Positions 51,630-59,525 of a DNA stretch of 64,000 bases are shown here, one piece after another (position 1 is the first letter of the stretch; the number at the start of each line of letters is the position of its first letter). The notes beneath the pieces are model-generated. The model saw only the letters and a program-made list of their open reading frames with translations, ran no database searches and was not told where the DNA came from. The position numbers and the translations under genes were made by a program. The DNA comes from Streptomyces coeruleorubidus. GTDB taxonomy: Bacteria; Actinomycetota; Actinomycetes; Streptomycetales; Streptomycetaceae. Where the stretch lies: assembly GCF_028885415.1 (NCBI RefSeq), contig NZ_CP118527.1, forward strand, positions 2,852,001-2,916,000, read 5' to 3'.

Positions 51630-53150
51630 CTATGCGAGCCGAGGCGCACCGCTTACCTGATCGGGAAACTGGGGCAGCGTGACCTTGATCTGCAGGAAGA
51701 ACTCGGGCCTGTTGGTCGGGCTTTCACCTGCGGCGGCTGCGAGCGTTGCGGCGGTGGTACTCCCCAACCACATACCTGCGGTCAGATCTGTAAGGTACTG
51801 CGCGAGGCTGATGGCAGCGTGCCGGATTTCGCGGTGGCCAACGGTGAACCCGGAGTCGCGGCCTCCTTTCGCGGCGCCGATGGCAGCCAAGAGCTTCGCC
51901 GGCACAGCGTAGACGTCGCCGCTGCGGGGAATGAGCCAGTACGTCGCCGTCGGACTGAGCTCCAACAGGGTGTCAAGCTGCGGACGGTCGATCTTCCAGG
52001 CGTCACGCTGCGAAGCACTGGGGATCAGGGCGTTGGCCTTCTTGACCTGGACCAGATCGCCGATCCTCGTTGTCAACTGGCCGGGGACGGTGACTTCCAG
52101 GATGATGCCGATGTCCGCCCCGGTCCCTTTCTCCGCATTCTTGGTCTCCTGACGGCTTGCCAGCGCCATCTCCGGTGAGCCGGGCTCCTGCCACCTCCCG
52201 GCCCCCGATCCGGCGGCGAACCGCTGCACGAGCTTCTCCAGCAGGCGCGCGGTGAGCATTTCCTCATCCTGCGCGCCGGACCGGGACGCGAAGTCCATGA
52301 AGTCCTTCACCGCGGCCGCCACTGCCCCACGGGTCAGACCTTCCAGGCCGGTGCTGGCCAACCATGTGGACGCCGGGGCATCGAGGGGTCTCGGGAAGAT
52401 GTCGCGTCGGGCGTCCAACGAGCTCCCTAGCGCATCAAGCAGCTTGAGCTCGACAGGGCCGCTGCCCCGGGCCAGTTCCCTAATACCTTCTGCCCGCCGT
52501 TGAACCTCTCCGACCTCGTTTCGCGCGCTCGTCTTCAAAGCACCTCGTACCGAGCTGTGCTTCTCCGCCAGCGTCAGCGAAAGGGCGACGTCGAGACCAT
52601 CCAGGTGGCGGCCGACTGCAAGAAGCCACGGAAGCGACCTGGCCCACAGCTTTGGTCGACGGCTGGCCTTCCTTTCCACCCGAGCCCGGAGTCCTGCGGC
52701 TTCCACGGGGTAGCGTTCAGTACTGAGCAGAGTCAGGTCGCGCCACAGGTCGACCAACCTGTCTTCGGTGAACGGCGACAGACGCTCCACCACTTTCGCA
52801 GCCCAGAAGTCGCCATAACTGCGCTCCAGCAAGCCCGAGGCAACACCTACGGCTATTGCGGCAGGAATCGGCAAAGCCTCGGCAACATGAGCGGGTGACT
52901 TGAGCTTGGCCATCCAGCGCACCAGGTCCGAGGCCGACGGCTGTCGGGAGCCATCGATGAACCCGCCCCTGACCACCAACCGCAGCAGGTGCCGTTCAAC
53001 GAGAGAGCCGTACTCGACTACCAGCGCTTCAAGTCCGCTCGCCGCCGCGAGGCTGTGAGCTTCAGAAGGGCCGGCGAGTAGGGCGTCATAACAGCAACGG
53101 GGACAGTCGTCGTCCTGGGAGGAGTAGTGGCGGTGCGGGACGTGATCCAT
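51630..53150 (-). CDS. large protein with a PD-(D/E)XK-like nuclease core (candidate defence factor)
   Basis: 506 residues from the ATG at 53150; a GTG at 53189 is the alternative. A TACAGT box (53157-53162) puts the RNA start on the ATG, so it may be leaderless. The N-terminus carries DDDCPRCC, a possible metal site. A helical region of some 300 residues follows. Residues about 343-372 read GADIGIILEV, then LVQVKKAN: D346 and Q368-V-K370 fit a PD-(D/E)XK core with Gln in place of Glu. The C-terminal part may read DNA. No family name is known to me. Phased ~11-bp repeats lie just upstream. Confidence 0.6.
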   Translation of the reverse strand: MDHVPHRHYSSQDDDCPRCCYDALLAGPSEAHSLAAASGLEALVVEYGSLVERHLLRLVVRGGFIDGSRQPSASDLVRWMAKLKSPAHVAEALPIPAAIAVGVASGLLERSYGDFWAAKVVERLSPFTEDRLVDLWRDLTLLSTERYPVEAAGLRARVERKASRRPKLWARSLPWLLAVGRHLDGLDVALSLTLAEKHSSVRGALKTSARNEVGEVQRRAEGIRELARGSGPVELKLLDALGSSLDARRDIFPRPLDAPASTWLASTGLEGLTRGAVAAAVKDFMDFASRSGAQDEEMLTARLLEKLVQRFAAGSGAGRWQEPGSPEMALASRQETKNAEKGTGADIGIILEVTVPGQLTTRIGDLVQVKKANALIPSASQRDAWKIDRPQLDTLLELSPTATYWLIPRSGDVYAVPAKLLAAIGAAKGGRDSGFTVGHREIRHAAISLAQYLTDLTAGMWLGSTTAATLAAAAGESPTNRPEFFLQIKVTLPQFPDQVSGAPRLA

Positions 53151-53189
53151 CAGGCGACTGTATGCCCCGGTTCTGACTCCGTTCCTCAC

Positions 53190-53245
53190 GAGGGACTTTT
53201 CAGCGACTTCCAGCGCTGTCCGAGGGACTTCCGAGGGACCTTTGG
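53190..53245. promoter_or_regulatory. ~11-bp iterated element upstream of the solitary nuclease
   Basis: On the minus strand, five consecutive units of 10-11 bp share the form (GG/AA)AAGTCCCTC: AAAGGTCCCTC, GGAAGTCCCTC, a diverged unit, GGAAGTCGCTG, AAAAGTCCCTC. They end at the putative GTG and lie about 30-80 bp upstream of the proposed -10 box. Helical phasing suggests cooperative binding of a regulator. The following stretch 53246-53446 shows nothing I can support. Confidence 0.5.
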
Positions 53246-53446
53246 CCGCCTAACGCGGCAAGCCCCGGAAAGAGTGCCCCGCCCTGTGTAGACGAGCAGC
53301 CGGACCGTCACCCTGCGCCCGACCTCGCGTTCGAGGCCGGGATCCTCGGGATCCAGCCATACTGTTGGTCCGGGCCGGATTTCGCCTGCCGGACACTCAG
53401 GTTCGGGCGGCCGCAGGGCGCGTGGGTTCCTCCCGCGGCTGCACGG

Positions 53447-53701
53447 TCATGACCAGGTTCTCGGCCGGACGGTGGCCCGGGCCACGGAACGGAGGGTCTG
53501 GCCGGCCGCGAGGTCGAGCCGGACTGCGCGGACGATCGTCGCTACCGCAGTGATGAGCTCAGTGAGTGCGAAGTGGTCGCCGATGCACTTGTGCTTGCCC
53601 GCGCCGAACGGAAGGAACGCCCCCGTGGGCGGCGGCTGGGCGTTGTCCAGCCAGCGATCGGGATCCGTGCACCATCGCTCCACGCACGGCAACAGCGACA
53701 T
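53447..53701 (-). pseudogene. cytochrome P450, C-terminal fragment
   Basis: The stretch contains the P450 haem-binding loop (FGAGKHKCIGDHFA, the Cys being the haem ligand) preceded by DPDRWL, and continues to a normal-looking C-terminus. Only about 80 residues of the usual 400 are present. Upstream sequence towards rnpB has no P450 similarity. It is a truncated remnant and would not fold as an enzyme. It may have been cut when DNA was inserted next to rnpB. Confidence 0.75.
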
Positions 53702-53754
53702 GCGCTATCGCTCGAAACCAGCCTCCATCGCAGATCAGAGGCCCTTTCCGAGGC

Positions 53755-53771
53755 AAAACCGCAGGTAGCGG
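53755..53771 (-). terminator. Rho-independent terminator of rnpB
   Basis: On the minus strand CCGC-TACCT-GCGG is followed by TTTT directly after the mature 3' end of RNase P RNA. The stem is short (4 bp, GC only), but the T run and position support termination here. Confidence 0.55.
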
Positions 53772-53796
53772 CAGACGAGTCGGGCTGTACGCCGGG
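53770..53796. repeat. direct repeat at the rnpB 3' end (att-like), right copy
   Basis: Same 27-bp element as 37874-37900, one mismatch. It forms the 3' strand of helix P1 of RNase P RNA, so it is the functional copy, while the left copy is a detached duplicate. Confidence 0.65.
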
Positions 53797-54180
53797 TTCT
53801 GTTCCGAAGGGTCCTCGCGGGCCCCTCGGCGACGGCCATCCATCTAGGGCCGGCGTTGCCACCGGCCTCGTGCGGTCTACCCGCGGACTCGGGCGGGCAG
53901 CCCTCGAGCGTCCGCGCAGAGACACCGAAGTGTCTCCTCTTGACCTTGCTCCGGGTGGGGTTTACCTAGCTGCCTGAGTCACCCCAGGCACTGGTGGTCT
54001 CTTACACCACCGTTTCACCCTTACCGAGGGCCGGAGCCCTCGGCGGTTTGCTTTCTGTGGCACTGTCCCGCGGGTCACCCCGGGTGGCCGTTAGCCACCA
54101 CCCTGCCCTGTGGAGCCCGGACGTTCCTCGGGGAGCTCCCCGTCAGGGGGACTCCACGCGGCCGTCCGCCCGGCTCGTCT
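53773..54180 (-). ncRNA. rnpB: RNase P RNA (bacterial type A)
   Basis: About 408 nt. The 5' end (AGACGAGCCGGGC on the minus strand, near 54180) pairs with the 3' end (GCCCGACTCGTCT, near 53773) as helix P1. Conserved core sequences are visible on the minus strand: GAGGAACGTCCGGGCTCCACAGGGCAGGGTGGTGGCTAAC is represented at about 54089-54129, GGTGAAACGGTGGTGTAAGA at about 54001-54020, and the 3' core near AACAGAACCCGGCGTACAG. The RNA is the catalytic subunit that matures tRNA 5' ends. The transporter gene's last 38 bp overlap its 5' end. Confidence 0.93.
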
Positions 54181-55072
54181 GCCGTGTCGACCATGGTACC
54201 GGGCGGGAACGGGGCCGCGGACCGGCGGCGGTCGCCAGTACCGAACCCGCGAGGATCAGGGTGAAGGCCGCGATGATGCCGGGGGTCAGGCGCTCGTCGA
54301 GGAACAGTGCCCCTGCCGCCACCGCCACCGCCGGGTTGACGTAGGTGATCACTGTCGCCCGGGTCGGGCCCGCCTCCCTGATCAGTTCGAGGAAGGCGAC
54401 GAAGGCGATCGCCGTGCAGAGCACTCCCAGTCCGGCCAGGGCGGCCAGGACCTCGGGGGCGGGGACCGAGGACGGCCAGGTGAGCGCGGCCGCCGGGGCG
54501 TAGACGAGTGCGGCCAGGGTCAGGCAGAACGCCGTGAGCTGGAGGGACGGGACCTCCTTCAGGCGCCGGGCGGCTATCAGGGGGGCCGTCGCGTAGCCGA
54601 GGACCGTCAGGAGGACCTCGCCCAGGGAGCGGGCGTCGCCGCCGGTGAGGTGCGGGACGGTGAGGACTCCTACGCCGCCCAGGCCCAGCGCGAGGCCTGT
54701 CACGCGGCGTACGCCGAGCCGTTCCGTGTCGCCGAAGAAGCGGGCGAAGACGACCCCGACGATGGGGACGCCCGCGATCAGCAGGCCGGCCGTGGAGCTG
54801 GACAGGTGGCGTTCGGCGTCTGTCAGCGTCCACCAGGGGCCGATGATCTCGATGCACGCGAAGGCCAGGAGAGGGCGCCAGTGGGTGCGGACCGTGCGGG
54901 TCAGGCCGCCCTGGCGCAGGGCGAAGGGGAGCAGGATCGCGGCGCCCAGCGCGCAGCGCGTGAACACCACCATGGACGGGGACACGGCGTCCACCGCCAC
55001 CTTGATCATCAGGTAGGGGACGCCCCAGACCACTCCCATCAGGGAGAACAGGAACCAGCCGCGTGCAGTCAT
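54143..55072 (-). CDS. EamA/DMT-family transporter
   Basis: 309 residues with ten predicted membrane helices in two repeated EamA halves (starts WFLFSLMGVVWGVPYLMIK; second half from about residue 145). Members export amino acids, metabolites or drugs; the substrate cannot be told. The C-terminal tail is basic and overlaps the start of rnpB by about 38 bp on the same strand. Confidence 0.88.
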   Translation of the reverse strand: MTARGWFLFSLMGVVWGVPYLMIKVAVDAVSPSMVVFTRCALGAAILLPFALRQGGLTRTVRTHWRPLLAFACIEIIGPWWTLTDAERHLSSSTAGLLIAGVPIVGVVFARFFGDTERLGVRRVTGLALGLGGVGVLTVPHLTGGDARSLGEVLLTVLGYATAPLIAARRLKEVPSLQLTAFCLTLAALVYAPAAALTWPSSVPAPEVLAALAGLGVLCTAIAFVAFLELIREAGPTRATVITYVNPAVAVAAGALFLDERLTPGIIAAFTLILAGSVLATAAGPRPRSRPVPWSTRQTSRADGRVESP

Positions 55073-55091
55073 ACGGCGAGTCTCGGCCGCC

Positions 55092-55931
55092 TCACCCCGC
55101 CGCGTCTTGAACGCTGTTGCGGTACGCCGCCGGGGTCACGCCCAGCACGCGGCGGAACCAGCGGGTGAGATGCGCCTGGTCGGCGAAGCCGACGAGGCCC
55201 GCGACCTCGGCGGGGCGCAGGCCGGTTTCCAACAGGCCGCGGGCCCTGGCCACGCGGTGCTGGGCGAGCCAGGCGTAGGGCGGTACGCCCATCGTCGTGC
55301 GGAAGGCGCGCAGCAGCTGGTAGCGGGACACGCCCAGGTCGGTGGCGAGGTCGGCCAGGGAGGGGGGTTCCACGAGCTCGTCCGCGAGGCGGTCGCGTAC
55401 GGCCCTGGCGATGTGGCCGGCGCCGGGCACGGTGTCCTCGCTCGCCCGGGCCGTGGAGTGCCGGCGGGCCAGGGCCGTGAGCAGCCAGGGCAGCCGGGAC
55501 TCGGCCTCCAGCGGGTCGGGGCAGGCGCTGATGTCGGTGTGGGCGGCGCGCAGGGCGGTGGCCAGTTCGGGGTCGTGCAGGACGGGGTCGCGGAAGTGCG
55601 GGGGGCCGCCGAGCGTGCCGTCGGTGAGGAGGGACGGATCGGCGTACAGGGCCTGGTAGGCGTAGCCCTCGCAGGCGGCCGGGCCGCCGGTGTGCATCTC
55701 GCCGGGTTCCAGCACGACGATCGAGCCCGGGTAGGAGTGGATCAGGCCGCCCCGGTACGCGATGACCTCCGACCCGCCGACCGTGACGCCGATGGTGAAT
55801 TCGTGGTGGGCGTGCGGAGCGTAGACGTGCCGGTCGAAGTGGGCGGTGAGCAGGTCCAGGGGCGGGCCGCCCCGCCCCAGCCGTGCCCTGGCCCAGCGGG
55901 CCTGCTCTCGTATCCGCCCCCGTGTGCCCAC
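55092..55931 (-). CDS. AraC-family transcriptional regulator
   Basis: 279 residues from a GTG with GGGAGGGAG upstream. The N-terminal cupin-like sensor domain contains HAHHEFTIG and PGSIVVLEPGEMHTG. The C-terminal 100 residues hold two helix-turn-helix motifs (LADLATDLGVSRYQLLRAFR and VAGLVGFADQAHLTRWFR). It lies 19 bp upstream of the EamA transporter gene in the same direction, so it probably shares a transcript with it and may control it. Confidence 0.9.
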   Translation of the reverse strand: MGTRGRIREQARWARARLGRGGPPLDLLTAHFDRHVYAPHAHHEFTIGVTVGGSEVIAYRGGLIHSYPGSIVVLEPGEMHTGGPAACEGYAYQALYADPSLLTDGTLGGPPHFRDPVLHDPELATALRAAHTDISACPDPLEAESRLPWLLTALARRHSTARASEDTVPGAGHIARAVRDRLADELVEPPSLADLATDLGVSRYQLLRAFRTTMGVPPYAWLAQHRVARARGLLETGLRPAEVAGLVGFADQAHLTRWFRRVLGVTPAAYRNSVQDAAG

Positions 55932-55960
55932 CTCGTACTCCCTCCCCGCCTCACAGGGGA

Positions 55961-56527
55961 TCAGAGGAAGTCGGTGGTGTCCAGGTCGAAGGCGAAGGGG
56001 TCCGGGAGGGTGAGCGGTCTGCCGAAGGCCGCGGTGCTGAGTCGGAGGTAGTCGTCTTTCTCCGGCTCGCTGAACAGGGTTGTCGAGGAGGTGTCGCGGT
56101 CGACGAGCAGGTAGAAAGGGATACCGCCACGTGCGTAGCAACGGCGCTTGGCCACTCGGTCGATCTCCGGCCTGGTGAACGTCACTTCCAGCACCATGGT
56201 GACTCCCTCGCAGGGCATCCAGGGGGGCGCGCCCCGGAAGAGCCGTGGTGCGCGGGCAACGATCGTGCCGTCCGGGATCACGTGGTCCTGGGGGTGGCCG
56301 TCCCCGTTCCCCAGCTTCAGGCCCTTGTTGCCGGAGAACTGGAGGTCGGGCTCGGAGCGCCGGTAGAGCTGATTCACGATCCTGCTGATGCAGTGCTCGT
56401 GGTGACCGTCCGGCAGCGGTGTGAGGATGAACTCGCCCTCGACCAGCTCCGCACGAAAGCCCTCCGGAGTGTCCAGCTCGACGAACCAGTCCAGCAGCAA
56501 CTGCTGCGTGTACGGATCCTGCGCCAT
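55961..56527 (-). CDS. Uma2-family (DUF820) PD-(D/E)XK protein
   Basis: 188 residues. The Uma2 fold is indicated by ELVEGEFILTP near the start, then VIPDGTIV (Asp) and MVLEVTF followed by KRRCYARGGIPFYLLVDRD. These are the D...ExT-type nuclease-like strand pattern and the conserved K-x-x-Y-x-x-x-G-I-P-x-Y segment. These proteins are common and often multicopy in Streptomyces and cyanobacteria; their biological role is not established. Confidence 0.88.
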   Translation of the reverse strand: MAQDPYTQQLLLDWFVELDTPEGFRAELVEGEFILTPLPDGHHEHCISRIVNQLYRRSEPDLQFSGNKGLKLGNGDGHPQDHVIPDGTIVARAPRLFRGAPPWMPCEGVTMVLEVTFTRPEIDRVAKRRCYARGGIPFYLLVDRDTSSTTLFSEPEKDDYLRLSTAAFGRPLTLPDPFAFDLDTTDFL

Positions 56528-56619
56528 GGCGATGCTCCCCTTCCGCGATCACCGACCAGACTGGGACACGGCACGCATCACGTCCGTGGATCGAGTGCCG
56601 TTCCCTCGATCGTGGTTCC

Positions 56620-56650
56620 TTGACGTTGCCGCAACGTCAACGTCTTCACT
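56620..56650 (+). promoter_or_regulatory. MerR-type operator/promoter
   Basis: TTGACGTTGC-C-GCAACGTCAA (56620-56640) is a perfect 10-bp palindrome whose first six bases serve as a -35 (TTGACG). A TTCACT -10 box follows after 19 bp (56645-56650). Long 19-bp spacing with a palindrome in the spacer is the hallmark of MerR-regulated promoters. The expected RNA start is the ATG at 56657, so the message would be leaderless. Confidence 0.7.
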
Positions 56651-56656
56651 GGTCCC

Positions 56657-57412
56657 ATGCGGATCGGAGAACTCGCCGACGTCGTCGGTGTCACCACGCG
56701 GGCCGTGCGGCACTACCACCATCTGGGGCTGTTGCCCGAGCCGGAGCGGCGGGCGAACGGGTATCGGGAGTACGGGCTGCGGCACGCTGTCGTGCTGGCG
56801 CGGATCCGGCGGCTGACCGAGTTGGGGCTGGGGCTCGCCGAGGTGCGGGATGTGCTGGCGGACGACGCGGGGAAGGACCTCGCCGAGGTGCTGACCGAGC
56901 TGGACGAGGATCTGGCGCGGCAGGAGGAGGCCATCCGGGAGCGGCGGGGGCGGTTGCGGGCGTTGCTGGAGGCGGAGGGCGGGCTGCCCGCCGAAGGGCC
57001 GGTGTCGCCCGAGCTGGCCGCGTTGTTCGCCGGGACCGCGCATCTGTCGGACTCGCCCATGGCCGCCAAGGACCGCGAGATCATCGCCTTCCTGGAGACG
57101 GCCATGCCCCCCGAGGCCCGGCAGCAGCTCGTGTCGTCGCTGGGGGAGGTGCTCGGCACGCCGGGAGCCGTGGCGCGGGCCGACGAGGTGTATGCCCGGC
57201 TCGACGCGCTCGCCGACGCGGAGCCGGACGATCCGCGCGTCGCAGAGGCCGCTCGGGCCCTCGCCGACTGCATTCCCCCGGGCCTGTTCCCGGAGATCGG
57301 GGAGCTCGACCACGACGGCAGTGTCCTGCGCGCCTTCTACGCGGACCTGGCCCCGGCCCAGGCGGAGGCGATCCGCCGGACGCTGCGCATCCTCACCGAG
57401 GAGCGGCGATGA
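56657..57412 (+). CDS. MerR-family transcriptional regulator
   Basis: 251 residues. The N-terminal winged helix is typical (MRIGELADVVGVTTRAVRHYHHLGLLPEPER, shown only to residue 31 as the MerR signature, then NGYREYG). A dimerisation helix and a 120-residue helical effector domain without the metal-binding Cys of classic MerR follow. It probably autoregulates through the palindrome at 56620. It is coupled to the next gene by ATGA, so the membrane protein may be its target or partner. Confidence 0.9.
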   Translation: MRIGELADVVGVTTRAVRHYHHLGLLPEPERRANGYREYGLRHAVVLARIRRLTELGLGLAEVRDVLADDAGKDLAEVLTELDEDLARQEEAIRERRGRLRALLEAEGGLPAEGPVSPELAALFAGTAHLSDSPMAAKDREIIAFLETAMPPEARQQLVSSLGEVLGTPGAVARADEVYARLDALADAEPDDPRVAEAARALADCIPPGLFPEIGELDHDGSVLRAFYADLAPAQAEAIRRTLRILTEERR

Positions 57413-57987
57413 GGATCGCGCGTCTGCTGGTGAGGCACGATGTGCGGCTGCTCGTGAGTCTCGTGCTGTGGGTGGTGCGGCGTACCGACGGGACGAGGAG
57501 TGGGCGGGCTTTCGGGTACGCGCGCGGGCAGGGCGCGATGATGCTGGGGTTCGGGTTCGTGTGCCTCGTCGAGACCGTCGCCATGTCCGTGCTGCTGCGG
57601 GACTGGCCGACCGCGCACGCCGTGCTTCTCTTCCTGGACGTGTACGGCATCGTCATCGTCGTCGCGCTGCACGCCTCGTCCGTCGTACGCCCGCACGTGC
57701 TGGATACGGACGACGGCTCGCTGCGGATCCGCCGGTACATCCATGTCGACCTGCGGGTGCCGCTGGAGCGGATCGCCTCGGTGCGGCGCGAGCTGCGGAT
57801 GACGCACGAGCGGGCCGACGGCGAGCTGAACGTCGAGGTGGGGTCCCAGACCACCGTCACGCTCGAACTGACGGAACCCGTCACGCACGTCACCTTCTTC
57901 GGGCGGCGCCGCGAGGTGCGGGTCGTCCGCTTCCACGCCGACGACGCCGACGGTCTGGTCCGCGCCCTCGGCCGGACGCGCGTCTGA
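57409..57987 (+). CDS. membrane protein with PH-like cytoplasmic domain
   Basis: 192 residues; ATG overlaps the MerR stop. Three hydrophobic segments (about 12-25, 43-63, 68-90) precede a C-terminal beta-rich part (SLRIRRYIHVDLRVPLERIASV, then TVTLELTEPVTHVTFFG) like bacterial PH domains. The function is unknown. The operon with a MerR regulator suggests it answers an envelope or drug signal. Confidence 0.65.
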   Translation: MRIARLLVRHDVRLLVSLVLWVVRRTDGTRSGRAFGYARGQGAMMLGFGFVCLVETVAMSVLLRDWPTAHAVLLFLDVYGIVIVVALHASSVVRPHVLDTDDGSLRIRRYIHVDLRVPLERIASVRRELRMTHERADGELNVEVGSQTTVTLELTEPVTHVTFFGRRREVRVVRFHADDADGLVRALGRTRV

Positions 57988-58029
57988 GGCCCCCGTACGC
58001 TGTCCCGGAGTTCGATCGAAGGAGTACGC

Positions 58030-58812
58030 GTGCTTGTCCTGCTGCCGCCGTCCGAAGGCAAGGCCTCCTCCGGCCGCGGTGCCCCGCTGAAGCCTGAGGC
58101 GCTGTCGCTGCCGGGGCTGACCGCCGCCCGGGAGGCCGTCCTCACCGAGTTGGTCGAGCTGTGCGCCGGCGACGAGGACAAGGCGCGCGAGGTGCTCGGG
58201 CTGAGCGAGGGGCTGCGGGGCGAGGTCGCCAAGAACGCGGAGCTGCGCACGGCGGGGACCCGGCCGGCCGGGGAGATCTACACCGGGGTGCTGTACGACG
58301 CCCTCGGCCTGGTGTCCCTGGACGCCTCCGCCAAGCGGCGTGCCGCGCGGTCGCTGCTGGTCTTCTCCGGGCTGTGGGGAGCGGTCCGGGTGACGGACCG
58401 GATTCCGTCCTACCGGTGCTCGATGGGTGTGAAGCTGCCGGGTCTCGGTGCGCTGGGCGCGCACTGGCGTGCGCCGATGGCGTCGGTGCTTCCCGAGGTC
58501 GCCGGGGACGGGCTGGTGCTGGATCTGCGGTCCGCCGCGTACGCCGCCGCGTGGAAGCCGAAGGGCGAGGTCGCCGGGCGGACGGCGTCCGTACGGGTGC
58601 TGCACGCGCCGACCCGGAAGGTCGTCAGCCACTTCAACAAGGCGACGAAGGGACGGATCGTGCGCAGCCTGCTGACCGCGGGGGCCGCCCCGAAGGGGCC
58701 GGCCGAGCTGGTGGAGGTGCTGCGGGATCTCGGATACGTGGTGGAGGAGACGGCGCCCGCGAAGGCGGGGCAGCCGTGGTCGCTGGATGTGCTGGTGACC
58801 GAAGTCCACTGA
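58030..58812 (+). CDS. yaaA: YaaA-family peroxide stress protein
   Basis: 260 residues from a GTG. It begins LVLLPPSEGK, the YaaA signature, and has SYRCSMGVKLPGLG and VSHFNKATKGRIVR further on. YaaA lowers free iron under peroxide stress in E. coli and binds DNA. Length matches the family. Confidence 0.9.
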   Translation: MLVLLPPSEGKASSGRGAPLKPEALSLPGLTAAREAVLTELVELCAGDEDKAREVLGLSEGLRGEVAKNAELRTAGTRPAGEIYTGVLYDALGLVSLDASAKRRAARSLLVFSGLWGAVRVTDRIPSYRCSMGVKLPGLGALGAHWRAPMASVLPEVAGDGLVLDLRSAAYAAAWKPKGEVAGRTASVRVLHAPTRKVVSHFNKATKGRIVRSLLTAGAAPKGPAELVEVLRDLGYVVEETAPAKAGQPWSLDVLVTEVH

Positions 58813-58823
58813 GCGTGTGGTTG

Positions 58824-58853
58824 CAGCATGCGCAATGAGCTTTGCGCATGCTG
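58824..58853. promoter_or_regulatory. 12-bp perfect inverted repeat between yaaA and the aldolase gene
   Basis: CAGCATGCGCAA (58824-58835), 6-nt spacer, TTGCGCATGCTG (58842-58853). No T run follows on either strand, so an operator 24 bp before the aldolase start is more likely than a terminator. GntR- or TetR-class repressors use sites of this kind. Confidence 0.5.
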
Positions 58854-58877
58854 TTGAAACGGCGGCAGGATACGGCC

Positions 58878-59525
58878 ATGGCCTCTCCCCCGCCCGCCTC
58901 CGTGCTGGACCTCGCGCCCGTCGTGCCTGTCGTCGTCGTCGAGGATGCCGTGGACGCCGTACCGCTGGCGCGGGCGCTGGTCGCCGGCGGGCTGCCCGCG
59001 ATCGAGGTGACCTTGCGGACGCCGACGGCTCTGGAGGCGATCCGGGGGATCGCCGGGCGGGTGCCGGAGGCGGTGGTCGGTGCCGGGACGGTGATCAGTC
59101 CCGGGCAGGTCACGGACGCGGTGGCCGCGGGCGCCCGCTTCCTGGTCAGTCCCGGCTGGACGGACGTGCTGCTGGAGGCGATGCGGGCGTCGGACGTGCC
59201 GTTCCTGCCGGGGGTGTCGACCACCTCGGAGGTCGTGGCGCTGCTGGAGCGCGGGGTGCGGGAGATGAAGTTCTTCCCGGCCGAGGCCGCGGGCGGTACG
59301 GCATATCTGAGGTCGCTGGCGGGGCCGCTCCCGCAGGCCCGGTTCTGCCCCACGGGCGGGATCGGCCCGGCCTCCGCGCCGGACTATCTGGCCCTGCCCA
59401 ACGTCGCCTGCGTGGGCGGGAGCTGGATGCTGCCGCGGGAGGCGGTCGCGGCGCGCGACTGGGGCCGTGTCGAGGCGCTGGCCCGCGAGGCGGCGGCGTT
59501 CAGCGCAGGTGTGACGTGTCGTTGA
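58878..59525 (+). CDS. eda: KDPG/KHG aldolase
   Basis: 215 residues. The ATG at 58878 has AGGA 8 nt upstream and starts at the conserved fold; an upstream in-frame start at 58842 would lie in the palindrome. The motif IEVTLRTPTALEAI contains the Glu of the active site, and MKFFPAEAAGG contains the Schiff-base Lys. TGGIGP near the C-terminus binds phosphate. The enzyme cleaves 2-keto-3-deoxy-6-phosphogluconate to pyruvate and glyceraldehyde 3-phosphate. Its 3' end overlaps the convergent RNase H gene by 26 bp. Confidence 0.92.
   Translation: MASPPPASVLDLAPVVPVVVVEDAVDAVPLARALVAGGLPAIEVTLRTPTALEAIRGIAGRVPEAVVGAGTVISPGQVTDAVAAGARFLVSPGWTDVLLEAMRASDVPFLPGVSTTSEVVALLERGVREMKFFPAEAAGGTAYLRSLAGPLPQARFCPTGGIGPASAPDYLALPNVACVGGSWMLPREAVAARDWGRVEALAREAAAFSAGVTCR

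Noticed and set aside
53246..53446. Gene between the solitary nuclease and the P450 fragment
   Set aside because: Open stretches exist on both strands but none has a start signal or recognisable sequence.
58824..58853. Rho-independent terminator of yaaA
   Set aside because: The stem is perfect but no T run follows on either strand; an operator fits better.
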